Positions 35,432 to 44,094 of a stretch of DNA of 64,000 nucleotides are shown here, one piece after another; the first letter of the stretch is position 1; each line of letters opens with the position of its first letter. Location: assembly GCA_024637035.1 (NCBI GenBank), contig JAGXFW010000004.1:62001-126000 (forward strand). Direction: 5' to 3'. A model generated the notes under the pieces. The model searched no databases and had not been told where the DNA came from. It worked only from the letters and a program-made list of their open reading frames with translations. The stretch is from Actinomycetes bacterium (GTDB lineage Bacteria > Actinomycetota > Thermoleophilia > RBG-16-64-13). A program made the translations under genes and the position numbers.

Positions 35432-37806
35432 GCCGACTCCCCGTCGCGGGAGCGGCCGTCATCCCGGCTGTCCCGACGAGCGTCGGCGCCCCGCCGGGCG
35501 TCGGCGTTCTGTGCGGCCTCGGCGCCCCGCCCGAGGGCCTCTACCACGACCTCCGGGGTGATGGGCACCTCCTTGAACCACACGCCGACAGCGTCGTGCA
35601 CCGCGCTCACCAGGGCGGGCATGACGGCCACCTGCACACCTTCCCCGCTCTCCTTGGCGCCGAAGGGCCCCATCTCGTCCACCGTGTCGGTGTGGGTCAC
35701 TTCCACCGGGCAGGCGTCCAGGGCCGTGGGCATGCGGTATTCGAGGAACGAGGCGTTCATGGTCTGCCCGCGCCGCCGCTGGATGGTCTCGGTGAACGTG
35801 TGGCCGATGCCCCCGATCGATGAGCCCTCGAGTTGCCCTTCCACCAGCATCTCGTTGATGGGTTGCCCGCAGTCGTGCGACACGGCGAGGCGCAGCACCT
35901 TCACCCTGCCCGTCTCGGTGTCCACCTCCACTTCGGCCACCTGCGTGCCGAAGGAGTAGGCGCCCGACTGGTTGCCCATGCCGGTGTCAAAACGAGGCAG
36001 GTCGATGTCCTCCGGAGCCCAGTAGCCCCTGCCGAGGATGGTCATGCCTGTGCCCGAGTACTGCGCCGACTTGACGAGCTTGGCGAAGGGGAGACCGCGG
36101 TCGGGTTCGTCTCGCACGAAGACCCGTCGGTCGCGGAACTCCAGGTCGTCCGGCTCCGCGTCGAGCAGTCCGGCCGCGACTCCGGCGAGCTGGGCGCGGA
36201 CGTCCTCGGCGGCCCATTTGACCGCGTTCCCGGTGATGAACGTCACCCGGCTACCGAACACTCCTGGGTCCAAGGGCACGATCTCGGAGTCCATGCCCCC
36301 GTACTGGACATCGTCCAGGTGGATGCCGAGTACTTCGGCGGCGATCTGGGAGAGCACGGTGTCGGAGCCCTGTCCGCAGTCGGTGGACCCGGTGACCAGG
36401 CCCACGCGGCCGTCCTCGTGCACCTTGATGAGAGCCGCCGACGTGTTGTGGCCCGCCATGCGGGGTCCGCTGAGGTAGCCGTACGAGGCTACGCCGATGC
36501 CGCGCTTCAGGTGTGGCTCGCTGTCGGCCGGAGTCTCCCCGCGCCAGCGTTCCACGATCCCGCGGGCCTCGAGCAGGGTCTCACTGAGCCCGCAGCTGGT
36601 GATCTCGAAACCGTTCCCGGTGGTGTCGCCGGACTGGATGGCGTTCTTGAGGCGGATCTCCAGAGGATCCAGGCCCAGCTCGCGAGCGGCCATGTCGAGT
36701 TGTACCTCGGCGGCGTAGCGCACCTGGGGGACGCCGTGGCCGCGCATCGCGCACGACGGCTGGGTGTTGGTGTAGACGCGGCACCCCTTGGCTCGGAGGT
36801 TCGCCACGCGGTAGGGGAGCGCGAGGAACGTGCACATCAGGTAGAGGCTGAGCGCACCGATGCCCTTGTATGCTCCGCCCTCGGCGACGATCTCGGCGTC
36901 GACCGCCACCAGCGTGCCGTCTTTCATGAAGCCGGATTGGAGCTTGATCCAGGCGGGATGACGTTGGCGATACGCGTAGAGCACCTCTTCCTGGCTCACC
37001 ACGATCCTAACGGGGCGCCTGGTCTTCATGGACAAGAGAGCGGCGCAGAAGTCGAGGTTGAACATCTCGTTCTTCCCGCCGAAGCCCCCGCCCAGGTAGG
37101 ACTGCATGATACGGACCTTGCTCATGGGGATGTCGAGCGCCTTCGCCATGTTCCTGTAGGTGAAGTAGGGACTCTGTTTTGAGCCCCAGAAGGTCAGGCG
37201 CCCAGAGGTGTCCCAACTGGCCAGTGCGGCGTGGGGCTCGATGAACCCGTGGCGGATGGGCGCCGTCTTGAATTCGTCGTAGCGCACGTAGTCGCAGGTG
37301 GCGAAGGCCCGTTGCGCGTTGCCGAAGCTCAGGTCGGTCTCGAAGGAGATGTTGCCGGGGGCATCGTCGTGCACCAGCGGAGAACCGGGGGCCATGGCAG
37401 CGAAAGGGTCGAGAACCGGATCGAGGAGTTCGTACTCGACGTCGATGAGCGCCAGGGCCCGCTCGGCGGTCTCCTCGTCGACCGCCGCGACGGCCGCGAC
37501 GGCATCGCCCACGAAACGGACCTTCTCGAAAGCCAGGTACGGCTCGTTGCCGGGTGAGGCGATGCCGCCGGCCAGGAACTTCAGCGTGTCCTCGCCGGTG
37601 ATGACGGCGCGCACTCCCTCAAGGGTCAGGGCGGGCGCCGTGTCGACCTTGAGCAGGCGGGCGTGGGGGTGAGGGCTGCGCAGCAGCTTACCGTGCAGCA
37701 TCCCCGGCAGCGAGAGGTCTCCCGTGTACATGGCCTCGCCCGCTGCCTTGACCATGCCGTCCACCCGCGGTAGACGCCCACCGATGTTGACGTATTCGCG
37801 CTTCAT
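35428..37806 (-). CDS. hcrA: Molybdopterin-binding large subunit, xanthine dehydrogenase/4-hydroxybenzoyl-CoA reductase alpha type
   Basis: 792 residues. SYLGGGFGGK (236-245) and VTGSTDCGQGSDTVLSQIAA bind the molybdopterin cytosine dinucleotide; GPFGAKESGEG near the C-terminus supplies the catalytic Glu (about 719). Residues about 1-130 form the a/b hammerhead. The final 30 residues are a low-complexity Ala/Arg/Asp tail not seen in relatives. With the FAD and [2Fe-2S] subunits it should form a heterotrimer dimer in the cytoplasm. Substrate assignment depends on the FAD subunit loop. ATG 37806 lies 28 nt after the [2Fe-2S] gene and has only a weak ribosome-binding site. Confidence 0.85.
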   Translation of the reverse strand: MKREYVNIGGRLPRVDGMVKAAGEAMYTGDLSLPGMLHGKLLRSPHPHARLLKVDTAPALTLEGVRAVITGEDTLKFLAGGIASPGNEPYLAFEKVRFVGDAVAAVAAVDEETAERALALIDVEYELLDPVLDPFAAMAPGSPLVHDDAPGNISFETDLSFGNAQRAFATCDYVRYDEFKTAPIRHGFIEPHAALASWDTSGRLTFWGSKQSPYFTYRNMAKALDIPMSKVRIMQSYLGGGFGGKNEMFNLDFCAALLSMKTRRPVRIVVSQEEVLYAYRQRHPAWIKLQSGFMKDGTLVAVDAEIVAEGGAYKGIGALSLYLMCTFLALPYRVANLRAKGCRVYTNTQPSCAMRGHGVPQVRYAAEVQLDMAARELGLDPLEIRLKNAIQSGDTTGNGFEITSCGLSETLLEARGIVERWRGETPADSEPHLKRGIGVASYGYLSGPRMAGHNTSAALIKVHEDGRVGLVTGSTDCGQGSDTVLSQIAAEVLGIHLDDVQYGGMDSEIVPLDPGVFGSRVTFITGNAVKWAAEDVRAQLAGVAAGLLDAEPDDLEFRDRRVFVRDEPDRGLPFAKLVKSAQYSGTGMTILGRGYWAPEDIDLPRFDTGMGNQSGAYSFGTQVAEVEVDTETGRVKVLRLAVSHDCGQPINEMLVEGQLEGSSIGGIGHTFTETIQRRRGQTMNASFLEYRMPTALDACPVEVTHTDTVDEMGPFGAKESGEGVQVAVMPALVSAVHDAVGVWFKEVPITPEVVVEALGRGAEAAQNADARRGADARRDSRDDGRSRDGESA

Positions 37807-37834
37807 GACCCTGGGTTGGTGGCGTCGAGGGTCT

Positions 37835-38338
37835 TCATGAGTCCGCGTTGGTCGCGCCGGTCGTCCCCGCGCCGGTTTTCCCCGCCGCAGCACCCCTCTG
37901 GACTGCCTCGACGATCTTCACGTAACCGGTGCAGCGACACAGGTTCCCGGACATGGCTTCCTTGATCTCGTCCTCGGTCGGGTCGGAGTTCCTCCCGAGG
38001 AGGGCTCGCGCGGTGATGATCATGCCCGGGGTGCAGAACCCGCACTGGATGGCTCCGACCTCGTGGAAGGCGGTCTGCAGCGCATCCATCCGGCCGTCGC
38101 GGGCCAGGCCCTCGATGGTCACGATGGCCTTGCCCTGCGCCTGCACGGCCAAGACCAGGCACGACTGCATCGCCGTCCCATCGATGAGCACGGTACACGC
38201 CCCGCACTCACCGTGATCGCACCCTTTCTTGGCGCCGGTGAACCCGAGCGAATCCCTGAGAACGTCGAGCAGGGTCCAGTGGTCTTCGACCCCGACCTTG
38301 TACGAGCTATGGTTCACATCGAGAGTGATCTCGACCAC
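37835..38338 (-). CDS. hcrC: [2Fe-2S] subunit of the molybdenum hydroxylase
   Basis: 167 residues. The plant-ferredoxin-type cluster uses Cys40, Cys45, Cys48 and Cys60 (GCDHGECGACTV); the second cluster uses Cys99, Cys102, Cys134 and Cys136 (QCGFCTPGM and NLCRCTGY). It carries electrons between the flavin and molybdenum subunits. The first gene of a minus-strand operon (small, large, FAD subunit, then CoA ligase). GTG start at 38338. An Ala/Gly/Thr tail follows the fold. Divergent from the amidase gene. Confidence 0.9.
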   Translation of the reverse strand: MVEITLDVNHSSYKVGVEDHWTLLDVLRDSLGFTGAKKGCDHGECGACTVLIDGTAMQSCLVLAVQAQGKAIVTIEGLARDGRMDALQTAFHEVGAIQCGFCTPGMIITARALLGRNSDPTEDEIKEAMSGNLCRCTGYVKIVEAVQRGAAAGKTGAGTTGATNADS

Positions 38339-38477
38339 GAGTCCGTGCCCCCGCTCCCGATCAGCGCGGACCTCCCAAGGCCCGCGATCAGTCGCATTCT
38401 ACCAGGGTCGGAAGCGCCCCCGCCGTGCTCCGAAGACGCGAGATCGCTCTTAAACCGGTGCCTACCTCATGGTAGAG

Positions 38478-38499
38478 TCAAGTGACATACGGCACTTGA
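38478..38499. promoter_or_regulatory. Inverted repeat between divergent reductase operon and amidase
   Basis: TCAAGTG-8 nt-CACTTGA, perfect 7-bp arms, in the 183-bp divergent intergenic region and close to the amidase start. A dimeric regulator could control both directions. No matching regulator gene is adjacent. Confidence 0.5.
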
Positions 38500-38521
38500 T
38501 ATGCGACCGAAGGGGGGATCG

Positions 38522-40138
38522 GTGGTAGGGATGGTGGGGTCTCGTGACCCTGGCAGCGGCGTCCGTGACGCCCTGACGTCTTCGACTGCGTCGGAACTGG
38601 CCCGCCTAGTCCGTGAGGGTAGTGTCACGGCCAAGGAGGTGGTGCAGGCGCACATCGACCGCATCGAGGAGGTCGATGGGCGGCTCAACGCAGTGGTGGT
38701 GCGGCGGTTCGAGGCGGCGATGGCCGAAGCGGACGAGGCCGATCGCGCCCAGGAGCGGGGCGACGCATTGGGCCCCCTCCACGGAGTTCCTGTGACCATC
38801 AAGGAACAGTACCTCGTCGCCGACACACCCACCACGTTCGGATTGCCGTCGCGGACTTCGCACCGAGCCGAGCGGGACGGACCGCTCACAGCGCGACTGC
38901 GTGAGGCGGGCGCGATAGTCCTCGGGAAGACCAACGTCAGCCAGATGCTCATCTACTTCGAGAGCGACAATCCGGTATACGGACGAACGAACAACCCATG
39001 GGCGCTCGACCGCACCCCCGGTGGCTCGAGCGGCGGCGAGGCGGCCATCATCGCGGCGGGCGGCTCGCCGCTTGGTCTTGGGGGCGACCTGGGCGGGAGC
39101 ATCCGGGCCCCCGCCCACTACTGCGGCATCGCCGGCCTCAAGCCCACGTCGGGGCGTCTCTCGCTCCTCGACACCCCGGGCGGCGTCTTCTTCGAGCAGG
39201 ACGTGATCGTGTATCAGGCAGGCCCGATGGCGCGGAGTGTGGCGGATCTCGGTCTGGCTATGTCGGTTCTTGTCTCTCCGGAACGGGACGCACTCGACCC
39301 CACCGTAGACGCGCACGCATGGCCCGATTTCGCGTCGGTGGATGTGGCTGGACTCCATCTAGGTGTGTTCGAAGACAACGGGTGGTTCCCGGCTTCTCCG
39401 GGTATCCGCCGGGGCGTTCGGCGAGCCGCGGCGGCGCTGGAGGAGCGGGGGGCCCGCATCTCGGCGTTCCGTCCCCCTCCGGCCGGTGAGGCGCTGCGGG
39501 TGCTCCTCTCCGTCCTGAGTTGCGACGGTCTGGCCGCGTTCCGCACGGCTCTTGACGGTCAGCAGGTGGACGATCGACTCAAGGGTTTCCTTATGGCCGC
39601 GTCCATCCCGAAGGTGGTGCGGCCTCTCATCGCTGCTGTGATGGGCCTGGCCGGGCTGCAGCATATGGCCTTGGCGCTGCGCGCCGTGGGTCCGTGGACC
39701 GGTGAGAGCCTCAGGGCGCTGGCCGACGATGTGGGCCGCTTGCAGTCGGACTACCTCGCCGCGCTCGACGCAGCGAAGGTGGACGCACTGGTGTGTCCGC
39801 CGAACGGCCTACCAGCTCTGGTCCATGGGCTCAGCGACGATCTTACTGTCCACACGGCGGGGAGCTACACGTCTGTGATCAACACGCTCGGCTTTCCCGC
39901 CGGCGTGGTGCCCGTGACGCGAGTGCGAGCGGGGGAGGAGAGCGACCGCCCCGCCGGGCGGGGCCCGGTGGTACGCAAGGCGCTCGAGGTGGAGCGAGGC
40001 AGTGCCGGCCTGCCCGTGGGAGTGCAGGTCATCGGCCGACCCTGGAGGGAGGATGTGGTGCTGGCCGTGATGGCGGCGGTGGAGGACGCCTGCCGCCACG
40101 ATCTCGACTACCCGGTCACCCCGACCATGGTGGCTTAG
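38522..40138 (+). CDS. Amidase-signature hydrolase
   Basis: 538 residues. The amidase-signature triad is visible: Lys in VPVTIKEQY, cis-Ser in TPGGSSGGEAA and nucleophile Ser in GGDLGGSIRAPAHYCG. The family hydrolyses amides to acid and ammonia. Its divergent position next to the CoA ligase and hydroxybenzoyl-CoA-reductase-like genes suggests release of an aromatic acid from its amide, which is inference. GTG 38522 is chosen because AAGGGGGG lies 6 nt upstream; ATG 38501 or 38531 are alternatives. Confidence 0.85.
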   Translation: MVGMVGSRDPGSGVRDALTSSTASELARLVREGSVTAKEVVQAHIDRIEEVDGRLNAVVVRRFEAAMAEADEADRAQERGDALGPLHGVPVTIKEQYLVADTPTTFGLPSRTSHRAERDGPLTARLREAGAIVLGKTNVSQMLIYFESDNPVYGRTNNPWALDRTPGGSSGGEAAIIAAGGSPLGLGGDLGGSIRAPAHYCGIAGLKPTSGRLSLLDTPGGVFFEQDVIVYQAGPMARSVADLGLAMSVLVSPERDALDPTVDAHAWPDFASVDVAGLHLGVFEDNGWFPASPGIRRGVRRAAAALEERGARISAFRPPPAGEALRVLLSVLSCDGLAAFRTALDGQQVDDRLKGFLMAASIPKVVRPLIAAVMGLAGLQHMALALRAVGPWTGESLRALADDVGRLQSDYLAALDAAKVDALVCPPNGLPALVHGLSDDLTVHTAGSYTSVINTLGFPAGVVPVTRVRAGEESDRPAGRGPVVRKALEVERGSAGLPVGVQVIGRPWREDVVLAVMAAVEDACRHDLDYPVTPTMVA

Positions 40139-40178
40139 GGGCAAGGAGCGCCGGCGGGCGGCGAGTGGGACGTGATCG

Positions 40179-40224
40179 GCCGGCCCGCCAGCGGCGAATG
40201 GGCCCCCGCCGCTGGCGGGCCGGC
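40179..40224. terminator. Strong bidirectional hairpin
   Basis: Perfect 18-bp stem (GCCGGCCCGCCAGCGGCG and its complement) with a 10-nt loop between the amidase stop and the convergent DUF4389 pseudogene stop. No U tract. Confidence 0.65.
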
Positions 40225-40236
40225 TGACCTCAGGGG

Positions 40237-40748
40237 TCAGTCGAGGCTGAACGGCGGATAGCGATCCGTCACCAGCAAGCTCACGTATGCCTGCACCCGC
40301 AATCCCCACCTGCCCACGCCGACCACGTAGTCGAAGAGCGCCCGTGGGTAGCGGCCGGTGAAGAGGATGGCGAACCAGGCGATGATGATCGCGAAGACGG
40401 CGATCACCCCGAGTACGATGAGCACGATGTAGTGCGGGATGGCAAGGAACCACTTCACCAACGGCATCCAACGGTTGAGATCTCGCTCTACGTCGGGGTA
40501 GTCGATCTCGAGATGAACCGACTGCTCTTCCACCGTCGAGGGATACTGATCGGTGAGTAGGGCCGCATAGGCTCCTATCCGCGCCCCGAAACGGGTGAGT
40601 TCCCGCGCGAAGTCGAACCACCAACGTGGGTAGCGCTGATGACGATCGGGATGAGCCAGATCAAGCGGAAGAACGAACTCAGCCGGTCGAGCTTCTCCGG
40701 GTAGTCCACGTCGAGGCGGGCTGGGTACGTTTCTGACTCTGTCTCCAT
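40237..40748 (-). pseudogene. DUF4389 membrane protein with internal deletion and frameshift
   Basis: ATG 40748 follows AAGGAGACA. The first part YPARLDVDYPEKLDRLSSFF and LIWLIPIVI begins a DUF4389 unit, but the frame then shifts near 40640: RYPRWWFDFARELTRFGARI continues one frame over and most of the first transmembrane segment is absent. The second unit (IPHYIVLIVLGVIAVFAIII, FTGRYPRALFDYVVG and a YPPFSL ending) is intact. So roughly 20 or more residues and the reading frame were lost. Function of DUF4389 is unknown. Confidence 0.7.
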
Positions 40749-40912
40749 GAGGATGTCTCCTTCGTCCTGAAATGATCGGCCAGACAGGCGCGAGGCGCGG
40801 CACGTCCTCGATGAGGGAGCAGCCGCCCGAGCCTGGGCGCCACCTATGCGGGCGCGTCGTATCCTTCTACGAGCGCGCGACTCTCGGTGTTTCACTCTGA
40901 TAGATTCCAGTC

Positions 40913-42115
40913 ATGGATCGCACCTGCCCCACCGCCGAGCCCTTCCGCGACGTTGCCGGCAGCGTCGTCTTCGTCACGCTGCTTTTCTTCGTCCCCTTCC
41001 TCGCCCGCCTGATCTTCTCTCCGCTGATGCCCGTGATCGCGGACGACATCAGCATCACCGCCGGCCAGGTCGGGTCGTTGTTCTTCTTCGGGTCTCTGGG
41101 CGGGCTGCTGGGATCTCTCTCCGCGGGCACGATCTCTACTCGGTTCGACCACAGGGGAGCTTTTCTGACGTCGATGTTCGGAATCGCGGGGGTGCTGGTG
41201 GCCGCGGCGATGGCCGGCTCCGTGTGGTCGCTCGGTGTGGCGTTCTTCGCGCTCGGGGTGTTGGCCGGCATCAACCAACCCTCCGTGGTGGCCACCATCA
41301 CCGCGATGGTGCAGCGGCGGGATTGGGGCAAGGCGCTCTCGGTGCAGCAGGCGGCTCCACCGTTAGGCTTGGTGGCGGCGCCATTGGTGGCCGTCGCGTT
41401 ACTCACGTTCGCATCGTGGCGGGCGAGCCTCGTGGCCGTGGGCGTTTTCGTGGCGCTCGTGGGGGTGGCCCTGCTGAGGTTCCGGGGTCTCGCACAGTTC
41501 CCCGGCGACCCGCCCCGGCTGCGCCTCGTAGGACCGATTCTTCGCAGACATTCGTTCTGGTTGATGATCGGCCTCATGGCGCTCGGCATGGGTGCCCAAG
41601 TGGGCGTGTACACGATGCTGCCGCTCTTCCTCACCCAAGAGAAACTCATGACCACCGAGGGAGCCAACGCGCTGCTGGGCGTGGCCAACCTGCCACCTCT
41701 GGCAGTAGTGTTCGCGGCAGGTTGGGTCAGCGACCGGATAGGAGAGCGGTGGGCCATGTTCGGCGCCCTGGCGCTCACGGGCGCCGCGACGGTCTTGGTG
41801 GGTGTGAGTGACGGGGTCTGGCTGCGCATCGGCATCTTCATGGTGCCGGCGTTCGCCGTCTGCTTCTTCCCTCCGGCGTTCTCGGCGCTCTCGCGCATCG
41901 TCCAGCCCAACCTGCGCAGCGTGGTGGCCGCTCTCGCTCCGCCGATCGCCTTCATCTTGGGTGGAGGTCTGCTGCCCCTCGGCCTGGGCTACATGGGCGA
42001 GAACCACACCTTCGCCCAGGGGATCGTGATCGCCGGGACGGTAATGGTCATCGGGTCGGGGGTCGCGTTCTTCGTGCGACTGCTGCGGGAGGACGAGATG
42101 GAAGAGGGCTGCTAG
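40913..42115 (+). CDS. MFS transporter
   Basis: 400 residues, 12 predicted helices. The loop 2-3 motif appears as SLSAGTISTRFDHRGA and a matching motif AAGWVSDRIGERWAMFG follows helix 8. The first helix LLFFVPFLARLIFSPLMPVI resembles anion or organic-acid importers of the MFS. It could carry a substrate for the nearby aromatic-acid genes, but this is only context. ATG 40913 lacks a clear Shine-Dalgarno. Its stop overlaps that of the convergent MFS gene by 4 nt. Confidence 0.82.
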   Translation: MDRTCPTAEPFRDVAGSVVFVTLLFFVPFLARLIFSPLMPVIADDISITAGQVGSLFFFGSLGGLLGSLSAGTISTRFDHRGAFLTSMFGIAGVLVAAAMAGSVWSLGVAFFALGVLAGINQPSVVATITAMVQRRDWGKALSVQQAAPPLGLVAAPLVAVALLTFASWRASLVAVGVFVALVGVALLRFRGLAQFPGDPPRLRLVGPILRRHSFWLMIGLMALGMGAQVGVYTMLPLFLTQEKLMTTEGANALLGVANLPPLAVVFAAGWVSDRIGERWAMFGALALTGAATVLVGVSDGVWLRIGIFMVPAFAVCFFPPAFSALSRIVQPNLRSVVAALAPPIAFILGGGLLPLGLGYMGENHTFAQGIVIAGTVMVIGSGVAFFVRLLREDEMEEGC

Positions 42116-43458
42116 GCGCTCGAGAAGCGTCGCGCTCGACCGAGGCGCACCAGTAGGAGTACGATCGCCACGAACGGGGGCACCGCCGCCAACGTGAAGA
42201 CGTTGCCCAGGCCGATCACTCCGGCGAGGAAGCCTCCGCCCACCGCTCCCACGGTCGTGCCCAGATCGTAGGCGAAGAAGAACAGGGCCGTGGCCGAGCC
42301 GATGCGGTGGGTCGGTGTGTTAGCTACCAGCATGGCTTGGAGGGAGGGCTGTGCGGCACCGTAGCCGATGCCGTACAGCACTGCCGAGACGAGCAGCACC
42401 CAAGGACTGTGAGCCGAAGCCATCACCACCAGACCGATGACGGCGAACCCGAATCCCCCTGTCGCCGTCTGCGCGTAGCCGAGACGATCGGACACGCGAC
42501 CCGAGAACAAGCGCGAGAGGCTCAGCATCACCGCGTAGAGGGTGAACCAGGCTCCCACGCTGGCGATGCCGCGCTCGCGGCCGAAGATGGCGAGCATCGC
42601 CAGGATGACGCCAAGGCTCGAGATGAGCAGGAACATGAGCGTCGACGGGAAGATCGCACTGCGCACGAACATGGAGAAGACGCGCGCCCGCACTCCGATC
42701 GCCCGGACGACAGCGACGCGGGGCACTCGCACGACGAGGGCCAGCACCAGCGATGCTGCGGTGAACGCCGCGGCCAGCCAGAACAGGGCCGAGAACTGCC
42801 CGCGGCTCGCCAGCCAGATGCCGATCGGGGGGGCGATGCCGAGCGGGATGCCCATGGTCAGGGCAAAGAGACCCATGCCCTCTCCAAGTCGGGACCGCGG
42901 CACAAGGTCGGCGGCGAGGGCACCTCCAGCGGTCGAGGCGAAGCCGAAGCCGAACCCGTTGACCATGCGCAGGACGATGAGAGCCCCGAGCGTCGCCGCC
43001 CACTCCTGGGCGACGATCAGACCGATGCAGAAGACGGTGCCGAACAGGAGGACGGCGCGGCGGCCGTACGCGTCGAGAGCCCACCCCGTGAGCGGCCGCG
43101 CCAGCATGGCCGCCAGCGTGAACAACCCGGTCACCAGGCCGGCCGAGGCCTCCGTTCCACCTAGGTGGACCACGTACAGTGGCATCGACGCGAGCAGCAC
43201 CTGAAAGCCCGAGTAGAAGGTGACGGTGATGCCCAGGAGCAGGAGGAAGTCGCGGGTCCAGAGGGGCGGTCGCGCTGCGGAGGACGTCGCGGCCGTCGTC
43301 GAGGCGGCGGCGGGGTGGCCAGCCGGGTCGGCGCTGGGTCGGTCAGCGAGGTCGGCAGCCGCGGGATCAGCGGCGGCGGGATCAGCGGCGGCGGCTTGGG
43401 TCGCGGACTCGGCTGCGGGGTCGGTGACGGGGTCGGTGGGCGGTTCGAGCATCAACAT
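42112..43458 (-). CDS. MFS transporter
   Basis: 448 residues. A cytoplasmic Ala/Asp/Pro-rich N-terminus of about 70 residues contains near-repeats (AAADPAAADPAAADLAD) and precedes 12 helices. The motif RPLTGWALDAYGRRAVLLFG and its C-terminal counterpart FSGRVSDRLGYAQ are typical MFS loops. Probably a drug or metabolite exporter. ATG 43458 (MLML) has a second in-frame ATG six bases later. Convergent with the other MFS gene. Confidence 0.82.
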   Translation of the reverse strand: MLMLEPPTDPVTDPAAESATQAAAADPAAADPAAADLADRPSADPAGHPAAASTTAATSSAARPPLWTRDFLLLLGITVTFYSGFQVLLASMPLYVVHLGGTEASAGLVTGLFTLAAMLARPLTGWALDAYGRRAVLLFGTVFCIGLIVAQEWAATLGALIVLRMVNGFGFGFASTAGGALAADLVPRSRLGEGMGLFALTMGIPLGIAPPIGIWLASRGQFSALFWLAAAFTAASLVLALVVRVPRVAVVRAIGVRARVFSMFVRSAIFPSTLMFLLISSLGVILAMLAIFGRERGIASVGAWFTLYAVMLSLSRLFSGRVSDRLGYAQTATGGFGFAVIGLVVMASAHSPWVLLVSAVLYGIGYGAAQPSLQAMLVANTPTHRIGSATALFFFAYDLGTTVGAVGGGFLAGVIGLGNVFTLAAVPPFVAIVLLLVRLGRARRFSSA

Positions 43459-43544
43459 ATAGTATCGCGCGCCTCTCAGGTATTATCGAGGACCGATGAC
43501 GGCTGGCGCCGAGCGAGCCGGGTGACAACGCGAAGGAGGACGAC

Positions 43545-44006
43545 GTGACGGACCGATGGATCGAAGCCAAAGAGGTCGCGATGGCGGGGTTCCGTGATCC
43601 CGGGCCGACGCACCTCAACTGCGCGCAGGCTGTGGTGCTCTTCGCCGCCCACGGCTTCGACCTCGACCCTGCGGCGGTGACCCTGGCCCGCTACATGGGC
43701 GGCGGCTCGGTGGGCATGGGCGAGATCTGCGGGGCGGTCGAGGGTGTCGTCGTCTCGCTCGGCATGCGCGACTACTTCGATCCGTTGGAGCATCCCGGGG
43801 TCGATGCGGGAGAGAAGGCGTCGTTGCAGGCGCTCATCAAGGATTTTAGCGATCAGTTCGGGTCAGCCACCTGCCGGGGCCTCACCGGGCACGACATCAG
43901 CACGAAGGAAGGCTACGACACGTTCAAGGCCGACCCCATCTCTCAGCGCTGTGACGAGTACGTTGCCTGGGCCTGCGACCATCTTCGCTCGCTGCTGGGG
44001 CACTGA
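43545..44006 (+). CDS. C_GCAxxG_C_C family redox protein
   Basis: 153 residues from GTG 43545 with AAGGAGGA upstream. The defining Cys/Gly set is present: LNCAQAVVLF, GEICGAVEGVVVS, ATCRGLTGHD and QRCDEYVAWAC. The family is common in anaerobes and is thought to have a thiol redox role; no reaction is proven. It lies between an MFS gene and an alcohol dehydrogenase gene and is monocistronic. Confidence 0.85.
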   Translation: MTDRWIEAKEVAMAGFRDPGPTHLNCAQAVVLFAAHGFDLDPAAVTLARYMGGGSVGMGEICGAVEGVVVSLGMRDYFDPLEHPGVDAGEKASLQALIKDFSDQFGSATCRGLTGHDISTKEGYDTFKADPISQRCDEYVAWACDHLRSLLGH

Positions 44007-44038
44007 GGTAGTTCCGAGCGGCTCGGCATGATCGACGC

Positions 44039-44059
44039 GGCCCGGCGCGCCGCCGGGCC
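44039..44059. terminator. Hairpin between convergent genes
   Basis: GGCCCGGC-5 nt-GCCGGGCC, perfect 8-bp stem, followed by TCTCGTCTTCC on the plus strand. It lies between the C_GCAxxG_C_C stop (44006) and the alcohol dehydrogenase stop (44095). Confidence 0.55.
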
Positions 44060-44094
44060 TCTCGTCTTCCGTCACTCCGCGGGGTCCCTCCGTC

